From SZUA-38 sp965212525 (lineage in GTDB: Bacteria; Pseudomonadota; Gammaproteobacteria; Xanthomonadales; SZUA-38), in the NCBI GenBank assembly GCA_965212525.1, contig CBDBVC010000036.1, positions 93,091-157,090 on the forward strand: a stretch of 64,000 nucleotides of DNA. Direction: 5' to 3'. A model generated the notes under the pieces. That model did no database searches. It was not told the origin of the DNA and saw nothing but the letters and a program-made list of their open reading frames with translations. Positions within the stretch are counted from its first letter, which is position 1. Each line of letters starts with the position of its first letter. Shown here one piece after another: positions 1-8,496 of this stretch. Position numbers and translations under genes: made by a program.

Positions 1-449
1 ACACCGCCCTGATACTGCCCGCTGGCTGAGACCGCACAGAACGTGGTGGCCGTACCCAGGTCGATGATAATGCGGTGTTGATCCGGAAACAGATGGCTTG
101 CCGCGATGGCATTGGCGATGCGGTCAGCACCGACTTCCAGTGGATTCTTGTACAGAATCTGCAATCCGGTGCGTACACCAGCCTGCAGGATAAAGGGTGA
201 TATGGAGAAATACTTCTGGAAACAGGCATTGATCGGATAGATCACTTCTGGCACCACAGAACAGATCGAGGCCTGAGTAATTGATTCATGATCCATGCCG
301 TTTTCACGCAATACCGAGCGCAGGAAGATGCCGATTTCGTCTGAAGAGGCACCGGTCTTCGAGGCTTTTCTGAACTGCAGTTTCAGATCGCCATCGCTGA
401 ACACGCCGCCATGAATGTGGCTGTTGCCGATATCAAGACAGATCATCAT
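1..449 (-). CDS. coaX: Type III pantothenate kinase (partial, C-terminus beyond window)
   Basis: Only the first ~149 residues are present; the gene runs off the left edge. The enzyme phosphorylates pantothenate, the first step of coenzyme A synthesis, and belongs to the ASKHA fold. The N-terminus reads MMICLDIGNSHIHGGVFSDG, the phosphate-1 loop of the family. The family motif NPLEVGADRIANA and the second phosphate-binding segment IIDLGTATTF follow in the right order. The start ATG (449) overlaps the stop of the upstream DUF2520 gene by 4 bases (ATGA), so the two are translationally coupled. In many bacteria coaX sits next to birA; here the partner is different. Type III enzymes are monovalent-cation dependent and insensitive to CoA feedback (family knowledge). 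Confidence 0.93.
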   Translation of the reverse strand, partial: MMICLDIGNSHIHGGVFSDGDLKLQFRKASKTGASSDEIGIFLRSVLRENGMDHESITQASICSVVPEVIYPINACFQKYFSISPFILQAGVRTGLQILYKNPLEVGADRIANAIAASHLFPDQHRIIIDLGTATTFCAVSASGQYQGG

Positions 450-1234
450 GCGGTTTTCTCCGTTGTGTCGTGACTGTTCGAATCCAGGCCCTGTTTCCAG
501 GCACTGACAAAGGCATCATAAATTCTGCCGAGAGGATCACCCTCAAGCGCGTCAATATGCTTGTCCAGCGTGTTGCCATCACCACGAACCAGTGGGCCTG
601 TCAGTGCCGATGAGGGATCGGCGAGGTAGTTGTGCAGGTTCTGTTTCAGGTAGTTGAACAGGACATCCGGTGGCAGGCCCAGGGATCTGTTCAGTCGATT
701 GCTGCACATTGACCACATCAACTGTGAGAAATTGCCACTCATCACACAAAGGCTGTGATACAGCGGTCGCTGATCCGGTGCAATGGTGTGAGCGGGGTTG
801 GGCAATTCCGGGAAGTAGTGCTTCAGATCGTGGCCCGTGTCGAGAACAAAGGGTATGGATTGGTAACGTTCGTCTGGATAAACGTGCCCTGAAAAGGTCA
901 TCAGCGGGTGCAGGCATATCGCCCGGTCATCGACTGTCACGCCGGAACAGTGAAACAGCTGACCCCCGAATGAGGGTATCAGGTTCTGTATTCTGTCAAT
1001 CAGTTCGGCAATCGCATCATCAGATACGAGCAGTATCACCCGATGGCACCTGGAAAGCACCTTGCGCAATCTTATGGCTGCATCAGTATCATCAAACGAG
1101 TTGAATTGGCTATCGCCATCACGGCTCCAGCTGACAAGGTCAATCTCGAGTGATGAGAAATAAGCGGATAGATGGCGGGCCAGTCGGCCGCTGCCGAGCA
1201 AAGCCACGGCGTTGTCTTTCGGTACCTGTCGCAT
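446..1234 (-). CDS. Rossmann-like/DUF2520 oxidoreductase-like protein
   Basis: 262 residues. The N-terminus has a dinucleotide-binding glycine pattern (VALLGSGRLARHLS, about residues 10-23), followed by a stretch like the F420/ketopantoate-reductase Rossmann fold (HRVILLVSDDAIAEL), the family-typical LFHCSGV and CLHPLMTFS segments, and a helical C-terminal half of the DUF2520 type (about residues 130-250). Function is not proven. A protein of this family (PanG of Francisella, from memory) acts as an alternative ketopantoate reductase, and here the gene overlaps coaX by 4 bases, so a role in pantothenate/CoA synthesis is a reasonable but unproven inference. Start ATG at 1234; it is divergent from the membrane protein gene at 1382 across about 150 bp. 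Confidence 0.8.
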   Translation of the reverse strand: MRQVPKDNAVALLGSGRLARHLSAYFSSLEIDLVSWSRDGDSQFNSFDDTDAAIRLRKVLSRCHRVILLVSDDAIAELIDRIQNLIPSFGGQLFHCSGVTVDDRAICLHPLMTFSGHVYPDERYQSIPFVLDTGHDLKHYFPELPNPAHTIAPDQRPLYHSLCVMSGNFSQLMWSMCSNRLNRSLGLPPDVLFNYLKQNLHNYLADPSSALTGPLVRGDGNTLDKHIDALEGDPLGRIYDAFVSAWKQGLDSNSHDTTEKTA

Positions 1235-1381
1235 GGATCAAGTCCTGGGTCTGTGTATTCAACAATTCGCGGTCACTGTCCACTGTGTGGATCAGTGCCA
1301 TCAATACAATATGCTTGCACAGGCACCTGAATTCAAGTGCATCGGAACCGACAGGCGGACGCAATGACAACAGGGAGTGAC

Positions 1382-2122
1382 ATGATGAGGCCATCAGTAA
1401 CTGATCAGAATGGTACAGGCATCGATGTGATCATATCGAAGGCAGAAGCCGGAGCGCAGAGATTGCGAATGCCGGTCAAGATTTCGTTCACACTGTTCAT
1501 GCTGGTACTGGTACCCGTGTACTGGTCATCCTACGGGCCAGCAAACTTCCTGTTCTTCTGTGATGTGGCCCTTTTTCTGACACTGTACGCCCTGTGGACC
1601 GAGAACCGGTTTGTCACCTCACTGGCGGCCGTCGGAATCGTCTTGCCGCAATGCCTGTGGCTGGTTGATTATGTGGCTCGAATGGCTGGCGTGGAGCTGC
1701 TCGGCATGACTGAATACATGTTCAGGGAAAGCATCCCGCTGCTGACGCGCAGCCTGTCCCTGTTTCATGGCTGGTTGCCGATTCTGTTGCTGTGGATGCT
1801 CTACAGGATAGGCTACGATTCGCGTGCCCTGATTGTCTACTGCCTGATCGCCTGGTGTCTCATTCTGGTGTCGTACAATTTTCTGCCTGCGCCACCCAGG
1901 CTGGTGGATCAGCCCAACGCACCAGTCAACATCAATTACGTCTTTGGCATCAGCCGGGATCAGCCCCAGACATGGATGCACCCGCATTTGTGGGTGGCGA
2001 CACTGATGGCAGGCTTGCCGCTGCTGGTTTACTGGCCCAGTCACCTGCTGTTCTCGCGCTGGTTCAAGGCCGGGGAAGGTATGTACCGTGGGTCTGCTAC
2101 AGGGATGCGGTCCAGTGAGTGA
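1382..2122 (+). CDS. Polytopic inner-membrane protein of unknown function
   Basis: About 246 residues with six or seven hydrophobic segments after a ~30-residue soluble N-terminus: SFTLFMLVLVPVYW, FLFFCDVALFLTLYALW, FVTSLAAVGIVLPQCLWLV, WLPILLLWMLYRI, LIVYCLIAWCLILVSYN and LWVATLMAGLPLLVYW. A conserved-looking loop carries HPHLW just before the last helix. I chose ATG 1382 (or the adjacent ATG 1385) because AGGGAG lies at 1372-1377, at correct spacing; the frame is open to an ATG at 1337 with no ribosome site. It stands alone: divergent from the DUF2520 gene and convergent with the EAL gene, overlapping its 3' end by 26 bp. I do not recognise the family with confidence and assign no function. 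Confidence 0.75.
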   Translation: MMRPSVTDQNGTGIDVIISKAEAGAQRLRMPVKISFTLFMLVLVPVYWSSYGPANFLFFCDVALFLTLYALWTENRFVTSLAAVGIVLPQCLWLVDYVARMAGVELLGMTEYMFRESIPLLTRSLSLFHGWLPILLLWMLYRIGYDSRALIVYCLIAWCLILVSYNFLPAPPRLVDQPNAPVNINYVFGISRDQPQTWMHPHLWVATLMAGLPLLVYWPSHLLFSRWFKAGEGMYRGSATGMRSSE

Positions 2123-3374
2123 ATTCTGCAGCAGGCAGTGGTTTGGATACCACAAACCCCTGTATGGCGCTGCAGCCCATCTGCATCAGCATACTGGCGG
2201 TCTCATCATCCTCGACGCCTTCAGCAACCACGTCTAGCGATAATCGTCTGGCTGTCTGTATCATGGAGTCCACAATGATGCGATCGGTCTCCGAGGTCGA
2301 CATTCTCGATACAAACGACCGGTCAAGCTTGATCACGTCAACCTGCACCTGTTGCAGATTGGTATAGGTGGAATAGCCTGTGCCGAAATCATCAATGGCG
2401 ATTCGTGCACCGGTCTTGCGCAACTTGCGAACCGTTCTGATCGAATCCGGATGAGTGGACCACGGTTCCGATTCAGTGATTTCAAGCAGTAATTGAGAGG
2501 GTTTTAGGGACCATAATGAAATCGATTGCATCAGGACAGAGGCAAATTCAGGGTCCCCCAGGTTCATCGCCGAGATGTTGAAACTGTAGGTGCGTTCATG
2601 ATCTTCTTCCAGCCAGTTGTGCAGCTCACTCGCGCCGCGCTTGAAAATCCAGTCTGTCAGCTCGAGGATGAAACCGGATTTTTCGATCACGGGTATGAAC
2701 TCGGCCGGTGGAATATTGCCTTCCCCCTCTATATGCCAGCGTACCAGTGCCTCGACACCGGTGCACTTGCCGTTTGCCAGGTCAAATCGAGGTTGATAGT
2801 TCAGATGCAGTTCGTTATTGGAGAGGGCCTCTTCCACACGCTGTGCCAGACGCCACCGACGACGCGTATGATGCAGCGCATGTTTGTCGTAAACAGCATA
2901 GTTCTGATTCTCGGCAATCGCTTTCTTGTATGCAAACAGCGCATGATTGATCAGCTCAGTCAGATTGCTTGCATCAGTTCTACTCGAGGCAGGTGTGATG
3001 GAAACACCGATTCGAACATCCAGATGCAATCGCTTCTGATCAATCAGAACATCACGCCCGATTTTGCGGCGAATGCCGTAACAGGCCAGCACCAGACGAT
3101 CAAGTGACTGTTCGCTGGTCCAGATGATGCAGAACTTGTCGACGCCAAGTCTGAACACCCGACCCTTCGTATCGACCAGTGTTGTCAGCGTCTGTCCGAT
3201 CTGCATCAGCAGATCACGGATCTGTGCTGTTGTCAGCGCATCGGGTAATTCGTGACTGTGTGAAAGGCCCAGGATGAATACCGAACAGGGTGTGATCTGT
3301 TCGACAGAAAAATGATCCACAAGCTCATAGGTGTCTCTGAAATGATGAGGTTGCGTATCGATCATGGGTTTCAA
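2097..3374 (-). CDS. Cyclic-di-GMP phosphodiesterase, degenerate GGDEF plus EAL domain
   Basis: 425 residues. Residues ~25-150 form a GGDEF-like module whose signature is degenerate (GVDKF in place of GGDEF), so cyclase activity is not expected. Residues ~170-425 are an EAL domain with the catalytic set intact: VEALVRW, an Asn in FNISAMNL, LLLEITES, AIDDFGTGYS, VIKLDRSF, AEGVE and the Gln-containing IQGFVVSKPL. It should therefore hydrolyse c-di-GMP to pGpG in the cytoplasm; the dead GGDEF part may bind GTP or regulate (typical of such hybrids, inference). No membrane segment or sensor domain is visible. Its start overlaps the stop of the HD-GYP gene by 4 bases, so both come from one transcript and probably act on the same signal. 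Confidence 0.92.
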   Translation of the reverse strand: MKPMIDTQPHHFRDTYELVDHFSVEQITPCSVFILGLSHSHELPDALTTAQIRDLLMQIGQTLTTLVDTKGRVFRLGVDKFCIIWTSEQSLDRLVLACYGIRRKIGRDVLIDQKRLHLDVRIGVSITPASSRTDASNLTELINHALFAYKKAIAENQNYAVYDKHALHHTRRRWRLAQRVEEALSNNELHLNYQPRFDLANGKCTGVEALVRWHIEGEGNIPPAEFIPVIEKSGFILELTDWIFKRGASELHNWLEEDHERTYSFNISAMNLGDPEFASVLMQSISLWSLKPSQLLLEITESEPWSTHPDSIRTVRKLRKTGARIAIDDFGTGYSTYTNLQQVQVDVIKLDRSFVSRMSTSETDRIIVDSMIQTARRLSLDVVAEGVEDDETASMLMQMGCSAIQGFVVSKPLPAAEFTHWTASL

Positions 3375-4696
3375 ATGAAGTAGTCGCTTGGATTGAGGCC
3401 GTAAGTTCCGGGCTTCAGGTCCTTGCGGATGGACACCATTTCACCGCTTTCACTCAGATTGTTGTGCATGAGGTCGACAAGCGGGTGATGTTCAAGGTGG
3501 TTCTTGTCCGGGTCGGTCAGCAACATGACTTTAGGTCGCAACCGCCTGAATCGTGATTCGCCGACAACAATCGCCACTTCCCCGGTGCTCAGTTCAACCA
3601 GACTGCCGGCCGGATACAGACCGATGGCATGAATGAATTCCTCCACCAGCTGACTCTGGAAGCCTCTGTCCCGCTGTGCATACAGTTCCTTGACAGCATC
3701 ACTCACGGTCACTGAGGGCTGGTGAGGTCGTTCGGAAATCATGGCATCAAAGGTATCGGCAATCGCAACGATGCGTGCATACAGATCTATCTGGTGCTTG
3801 TACAGCCTGACCGGGTAACCGGTTCCGCTATGGCGCTCATGGTGCTGTGACACCATGGTCTTGATGGTCGGGTGCACGCCATCAAGTCCCTCAAGGATTT
3901 CGAGTGAATAATCGACATGACGACGGGCTTCGAGTTTTTCCTCATCTGTCAGCTCATCTTCCGATTCGAGAATGTGCTTGGGTACCTTGGCCTTGCCCAG
4001 GTCACAGTAGACTGCTCCGTTGCCAAGTATCTTCAGATCTTCCGGCGGTAATCCGATTTGACGCCCCAGGGCGATCGACCAGATCGACATATTGATGCAG
4101 TGCCGGAAGGTATAATCGTCATGTTTGCCGAGTCGAGACAGCCAGATCAATGCATCCGGATTGCGTTCGATGCTGTTTGATACTTCATGAACTGAATTGC
4201 GTATGACGTCCTGATCGACGAAAGAACTGTGCTCCACCTGTCTGAAGGTTTCCTCCATGACCGAGACGAAATCCTCGAATACGGCCTTGGCGGGGGCGAG
4301 CTCCTGTTCAACGGCGACGGTGTCTTCGTAGACTGTTGCCGTGAATGGATTCAGTTCGTCAGCCGGTCCATCATCCATGTGTGCTTCGGGGTTCCAGCGA
4401 CTGAACTGACGCGGCATCAACGGTGGGCTGTTGGGGGAGTCGCCGAATTCCTCGAGTTTTCTTGCGATTTGCTGTCGCTGAATCTTGCGCAGCAGAGAGG
4501 CGACATTCTTGTGGCTCTTGTCAATGTCGATATACACATGCTTGCATCGACTTGCCACCTGGTCGATCTGCTCGACACCATTGATCTGGAAACCCTGAAA
4601 ATGAAAACCGGATCCAAGCCATGGCCTGTCGAGACGCGCAACATACATCCCGATCTTCAGCTCACTGACTGAAATCTCCAGCTCAAACTCTTCCAA
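3371..4696 (-). CDS. HD-GYP domain protein with DUF3391 N-terminus and altered HD motif
   Basis: 441 residues. Residues ~5-70 match the DUF3391 module often found before HD-GYP domains (SELKIGMYVARLDRPWLGS). Residues ~160-400 are HD-GYP: HCINMSIWSIALG, then GNGAVYCDLGKAKVP where the family has HDIGK, then QHHERHSGTGYP where the family has HHERxDGxGYP. Thus the first metal-binding His of the HD dyad is Cys (residue 231, codon 4004-4006) and the Asp of the GYP loop is Ser (codon 3827-3829). Active members hydrolyse c-di-GMP to GMP; this one may be inactive or use a changed metal site. First gene of a two-gene unit with the EAL protein. Confidence 0.9.
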   Translation of the reverse strand: MEEFELEISVSELKIGMYVARLDRPWLGSGFHFQGFQINGVEQIDQVASRCKHVYIDIDKSHKNVASLLRKIQRQQIARKLEEFGDSPNSPPLMPRQFSRWNPEAHMDDGPADELNPFTATVYEDTVAVEQELAPAKAVFEDFVSVMEETFRQVEHSSFVDQDVIRNSVHEVSNSIERNPDALIWLSRLGKHDDYTFRHCINMSIWSIALGRQIGLPPEDLKILGNGAVYCDLGKAKVPKHILESEDELTDEEKLEARRHVDYSLEILEGLDGVHPTIKTMVSQHHERHSGTGYPVRLYKHQIDLYARIVAIADTFDAMISERPHQPSVTVSDAVKELYAQRDRGFQSQLVEEFIHAIGLYPAGSLVELSTGEVAIVVGESRFRRLRPKVMLLTDPDKNHLEHHPLVDLMHNNLSESGEMVSIRKDLKPGTYGLNPSDYFI

Positions 4697-4815
4697 TTAC
4701 CTCTGCTCCGAGTGTAGAAACCACCACTGCGCGTACATTAATAGTGCAGTTGTCGACCGGTGTCAACTCGGCCGCTTGATCAGGCTGGCACGGCTGCAGG
4801 ATATGACGACGACCG

Positions 4816-5907
4816 TCAGCACACGTGTGCGCAGGCGAGGTATTCTGTGCTCTGCATTTCAGTAAGGCGACTGACGGTTCGATCAAATTCAAATGCCAGC
4901 CTCGAACCGGTATAGAGTGCCGGGATCTCGACATCGGCCGCGATGATGAGGTTGATGCGCCGGTCATAGAATTCATCGATCATGTTGACGAATCGGCGGG
5001 CTGTGTCGTTATCATCATCGGTCATGCCGGTGACATCCGACAACAGCACGGTGTTGAATCGCCGCGCCACTTCAATGTAATCCTGTGTCGAGCGGCTTCC
5101 CCGGCAGAGCACATCAAAATCGAACCAGGCGATACCGTCAGAGATTGCCTTGACTTCGATCTCCCGCAGATTGATGTGAATGGTCTGGTCGTGCTCGATT
5201 GATCCAGGGGCAAGACTGCTCATGGCATCATCGAGTATCCGGTGAGCCTCGTCGTCCGAAGGGGTGTGGTAGATCTCGGCATCATTGAGGATTCGAAGCC
5301 GGAAATCCTGGCCATCGCCCAGATGCACCACGCTGGTATGCTGCTTCAGCAGTTCGATTGCAGGCAGAAACTTGGCACGCTGCAACCCGTTCCGGTAGAG
5401 CTCATCGGGTACCACGTTTGATGTGGCCACCAGACACACGCCTTCGGAAAACAGGGCATCCAGCAGCCCGGCCAGGATCATGGCATCACCAATATCGGAT
5501 ACGAAGAATTCGTCAAAACACAGCACGCGTGCTTCACTGGCCAGCTGTCTGCCGATATCCACCAGCGGGTCGCTCTTGCCCTTGTAGGCCTTCAGACGCT
5601 CATGCACATCTTCCATGAAACGGTGAAAGTGTACCCGGCGCTTGCTGATCCCCGTGAGTGCATCATGGAAACTATCCATCATCCAGGTCTTGCCGCGGCC
5701 GACACTGCCCCAGATGTAGAGTCCCTTCACCGCAGGTGCAGAGGAGGGCAGCAGCCGACCAAGCCATGATTTTCCTGAAGGCGCGTTCATCAACTCGCGA
5801 TAGACCTGATCCAGAGACCGGACCACGGCAGCCTGCGCCGTATCCTCGAAGAAATCGTCCCGTGACAGTCTGTCCTGGTACCAGTCCCAGGGGCTCATCG
5901 GTGTCAT
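4816..5907 (-). CDS. zapE: Cell division protein ZapE (AFG1-like ATPase)
   Basis: 363 residues, the usual length for bacterial AFG1/ZapE. It is a P-loop ATPase that associates with the Z-ring under stress in E. coli. Walker A is GSVGRGKT (about residues 68-75) after KGLYIWG; a family block RRVHFHRFMEDVHERL follows; Walker B is VLCFDEFFVSDIGDAM. The arginine/sensor region FADVTGM-type block is present as VLLSDVTGM followed by ARRFVNMIDEFYDRRINLI. The start ATG overlaps the stop of the upstream hydrolase-like gene by 4 bases. About 120 bp without a gene separate it from the HD-GYP gene downstream, where I see no clear terminator. Confidence 0.95.
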   Translation of the reverse strand: MTPMSPWDWYQDRLSRDDFFEDTAQAAVVRSLDQVYRELMNAPSGKSWLGRLLPSSAPAVKGLYIWGSVGRGKTWMMDSFHDALTGISKRRVHFHRFMEDVHERLKAYKGKSDPLVDIGRQLASEARVLCFDEFFVSDIGDAMILAGLLDALFSEGVCLVATSNVVPDELYRNGLQRAKFLPAIELLKQHTSVVHLGDGQDFRLRILNDAEIYHTPSDDEAHRILDDAMSSLAPGSIEHDQTIHINLREIEVKAISDGIAWFDFDVLCRGSRSTQDYIEVARRFNTVLLSDVTGMTDDDNDTARRFVNMIDEFYDRRINLIIAADVEIPALYTGSRLAFEFDRTVSRLTEMQSTEYLACAHVC

Positions 5908-6596
5908 GGTGTGCCTGCGGGCAACTGTCGTCGTACCCCGTTCTTGATGACACCACGCAAATCCATCAGGTGCCGGTGGTAATCATTGTTGGCATCGGGG
6001 ATGCGGATCAGCTGTGGCGGAGTCTGATTGCTGTCGACCCACTTGTAGACAGCTTCGGGGTTGACCTTGTCATCATCCATGCCCTGAATGACCAGCCAGG
6101 GGCACTGCGGTTCGGGCAATGATTCGAAGTCGTAGCGTTCGACTGGCGGTGAAATGCTGATCAGGTGTTTGATGTCGAGTTTCTGACAGGCGCGAATGGT
6201 GACATAACAGCCGAAGCCATAGCCGCCCAGCCACAGATCGTGGTCTGGCTGTACGGTTTTGACCCAGGCTGCAACGGCGAGAAGATCCTGGGATTCACCG
6301 TGGCCGGCATCGTATTCTCCCTCGGAGGCACCAACGCCGCGGAAATCGAACTTGATGGTGTTGATGCCCAGCTCACGCATGGAGCGATCCATCATCATGA
6401 CCACCTTGTTATGCATATGTGCGGCATTCTGGATCACGCCATGGCAGATGATGGCCGTGGCCTTGCCGATGGCCGGATGGGTGCTTTCCTGTTCTGCAGT
6501 ATGGGTCACCGCCTCAAGATCGCCCGCAGGGCCACGCAGGATGATATTGGAGTTTCCCTCGGGAAAGGTCTCAGGTGTCCTCAGCGTGTCAGTCAT
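5904..6596 (-). CDS. Alpha/beta hydrolase-fold protein lacking the catalytic Ser and His
   Basis: 230 residues, similar over its length to the small COG2945-type alpha/beta hydrolases (IICHGVIQNAAHMHNKVV, NTIKFDFRGVGASEGEYD, PWLVIQGMDDDKVNPEAV). In that family the nucleophile elbow is GFSFGA; here it reads GYGFGC, with Gly at the Ser position (residue 127, codon 6216-6218). The usual catalytic His block GADHFFH is DANNDYH, with Asn at the His position. Only the acid (in GMDDDKV) remains. It is likely a pseudo-enzyme, perhaps a binding or scaffold protein; the family comparison is from memory. It is 12 bp downstream of the SDR gene and overlaps zapE by 4 bases, so it is in the same operon. Confidence 0.82.
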   Translation of the reverse strand: MTDTLRTPETFPEGNSNIILRGPAGDLEAVTHTAEQESTHPAIGKATAIICHGVIQNAAHMHNKVVMMMDRSMRELGINTIKFDFRGVGASEGEYDAGHGESQDLLAVAAWVKTVQPDHDLWLGGYGFGCYVTIRACQKLDIKHLISISPPVERYDFESLPEPQCPWLVIQGMDDDKVNPEAVYKWVDSNQTPPQLIRIPDANNDYHRHLMDLRGVIKNGVRRQLPAGTP

Positions 6597-6608
6597 GGGC
6601 TGATTTCA

Positions 6609-7367
6609 CTAGATTAGCCAGCCACCGTCAACCGGCAGTGCCACACCCGTGACATAGGAAGCCTCATCCGAAGCCAGGAACAGGAATGCCGGTGCGATTT
6701 CGCTCGGGTCGGCAACACGGTTCATTGGAATCATCGGCAGAATCATCTTGAGCAGTGCTTCGTTCTGGGTCAGCGCGGAGGCGAACTTGGTTTCTGTCAG
6801 GCCCGGCAGTACGGCATTGACCCGGATGCCCTGGGGAGCACATTCGCGTGCAAATGCCTGAGTCATGGAGATGATGGCTGCCTTGGTGATCGAATACACG
6901 CCCTGATTGAATCCGGGACGGATACCATTGACCGATGAGGTATTGATAATGACACCCCCTTTGCGCTCGCGCATCAGCTGGCCGGCCAGCTGACTCATTC
7001 TGAAATAGCCTTCGATATTGACTTCGACGGTCTTGTCGAACATCGATGTTGGTGTGTCCAGAATGTGTCCGAAATACGGATTGGTCGCGGCATTGTTGAC
7101 CAGAATGTCGAGCCCGCCGAACTCGGACCCGATCCGCTCGAACAGGGCTTCAATGGCATCCGAGTCACCAATGTGGCAGGCAATGGCGTCGGCATTGCCA
7201 CCGTCTGACCGAATCGATTCTGCCAGCGTGTCCAGGTCTTCCTGTTTTCGGCTGGAGATAATTACATGGGCGCCCTGGCGCGCATAGAGTCTGGCGACGG
7301 CTTCACCGATGCCACGACTGGCTCCGGTAATCAGTGCGGTCTTGCCGCTGAGGTCGAATGCGTTCAT
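6609..7367 (-). CDS. Short-chain dehydrogenase/reductase (SDR)
   Basis: 252 residues from ATG 7367, which is preceded by AGGAG at 5-base spacing; the frame is open further upstream to 7427 but without a ribosome site. Classical SDR: cofactor loop TGASRGIG near the N-terminus, NNAATNPYFG, catalytic Ser in INTSSVNG, catalytic YSITK, and the C-terminal VDGGWLI tail typical of 3-oxoacyl-type and 3-hydroxyacyl dehydrogenases. It likely uses NAD(P)(H). It lies directly downstream of the phosphotransferase and acyl-CoA dehydrogenase genes, so it probably acts on the same acyl-CoA intermediate. The exact substrate cannot be read from sequence. Confidence 0.9.
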   Translation of the reverse strand: MNAFDLSGKTALITGASRGIGEAVARLYARQGAHVIISSRKQEDLDTLAESIRSDGGNADAIACHIGDSDAIEALFERIGSEFGGLDILVNNAATNPYFGHILDTPTSMFDKTVEVNIEGYFRMSQLAGQLMRERKGGVIINTSSVNGIRPGFNQGVYSITKAAIISMTQAFARECAPQGIRVNAVLPGLTETKFASALTQNEALLKMILPMIPMNRVADPSEIAPAFLFLASDEASYVTGVALPVDGGWLI

Positions 7368-7407
7368 CGTGCTCCTTTGATGTTGTGCGAATGTCTTGTT
7401 CGAGTGG

Positions 7408-8496
7408 TCACACAGCTGATTCTGCATGCCGGATCAATACGTTTGCAAGCATGCTGAACTGACTGAATTTCGGGTTGGTCGTCTGTCCCAGTGAATAGCG
7501 GTAATAGATCTGCTGCACGATCACGGCCAGCCTGAACAGGCCGAACACGTAATAGAACCTGAAATCGGGTACTGTCAGACCGCTGACCTGCTGATAGTAC
7601 CGGATCACCTCTTCGCGCGTCATCATGCCCGGCAGATGCGTCGGCATCTGTCGTATTCTCTGCAGCGGTTCCGGATCCGAGGCCTCGATCCAGTAGGCCA
7701 GGGAACAACCCAGATCCATCAGGGGGTCGCCGAGGGTTGCCATTTCCCAGTCGAGTACACCAATAATGCGAGTCGGCTGATTCGGGTCCAGCACCACATT
7801 GTCGAATTTGTAGTCGTTGTGTATCAGGCAGGACGTCGTGCTGTCGGCAGGTTGCTGCTCGTCCAGCCAGCGCATCAGGTTTTCGGCCGAGGGGACATCA
7901 TCGGTGCGTGCACGACGGTATCGATCCGACCATCCGCTGACCTGGCGTTTCACGTAGCCCTCGGGTTTACCCAGGGATTCAAGTCCTGCCTTGCGGTAAT
8001 CGACGGCATGCAATGTTGCGTGGCAGTCAATCAGGTGGTGGCACAGTTCAGTGTGTTGTTCAGCAGACATTCGAACCGGCATCTCGCGCCTGGGTATCAG
8101 GCCCTCGAGTCGATTCATCAGATAGAAGTCCGAGCCAATCACCGAGTGATCATCGCAGAAGGCAAGTGTTCCCGGGCAATAGGGGAAATGCGGCTCAAGG
8201 GCTGACAGCACGCGATACTCGCGCGACATGTCGTGCGCCGAGGCTGCCTTGGTGCCGCGTGGTGGCTTGCGCAGAATGATTTCCCGATTGCCGACGCGGA
8301 TCAGGTAGGTGAGATTTGACGCACCACCGGGGAACTGCTGAATGCCGATGTCATCTCCGGCACTGATGCCATCGACATGACTTGCCAGATAAGCCAGCAG
8401 CCTGCCTGCATCAAGTGCGTCTTCGGGCCGGACATCGACAGCATGATCCAGTGCAACATCGTTGGTGCGGGATTCTGATAGCGTCTCCTTATCCAT
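7408..8496 (-). CDS. Phosphotransferase (aminoglycoside-kinase fold, ACAD10/11-N-terminal type)
   Basis: About 362 residues. Kinase-like small-molecule phosphotransferase: glycine-rich FPGGASNLTYLI, Lys in IILRKPPRG, catalytic loop CLIHNDYKFDNVVLD and metal-binding GVLDWEMATLGDPLMDLG. This subfamily (COG3173) is fused to acyl-CoA dehydrogenase in animal ACAD10/ACAD11 and is separate in the bacterial lva pathway, where the kinase phosphorylates 4-hydroxyacyl-CoA (family knowledge). Start ATG 8496 lies inside the end of the acyl-CoA dehydrogenase gene (8-base overlap), a common coupling; an ATG at 8526 in the same frame is the alternative. Same operon as the dehydrogenase and SDR. Confidence 0.9.
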   Translation of the reverse strand: MDKETLSESRTNDVALDHAVDVRPEDALDAGRLLAYLASHVDGISAGDDIGIQQFPGGASNLTYLIRVGNREIILRKPPRGTKAASAHDMSREYRVLSALEPHFPYCPGTLAFCDDHSVIGSDFYLMNRLEGLIPRREMPVRMSAEQHTELCHHLIDCHATLHAVDYRKAGLESLGKPEGYVKRQVSGWSDRYRRARTDDVPSAENLMRWLDEQQPADSTTSCLIHNDYKFDNVVLDPNQPTRIIGVLDWEMATLGDPLMDLGCSLAYWIEASDPEPLQRIRQMPTHLPGMMTREEVIRYYQQVSGLTVPDFRFYYVFGLFRLAVIVQQIYYRYSLGQTTNPKFSQFSMLANVLIRHAESAV

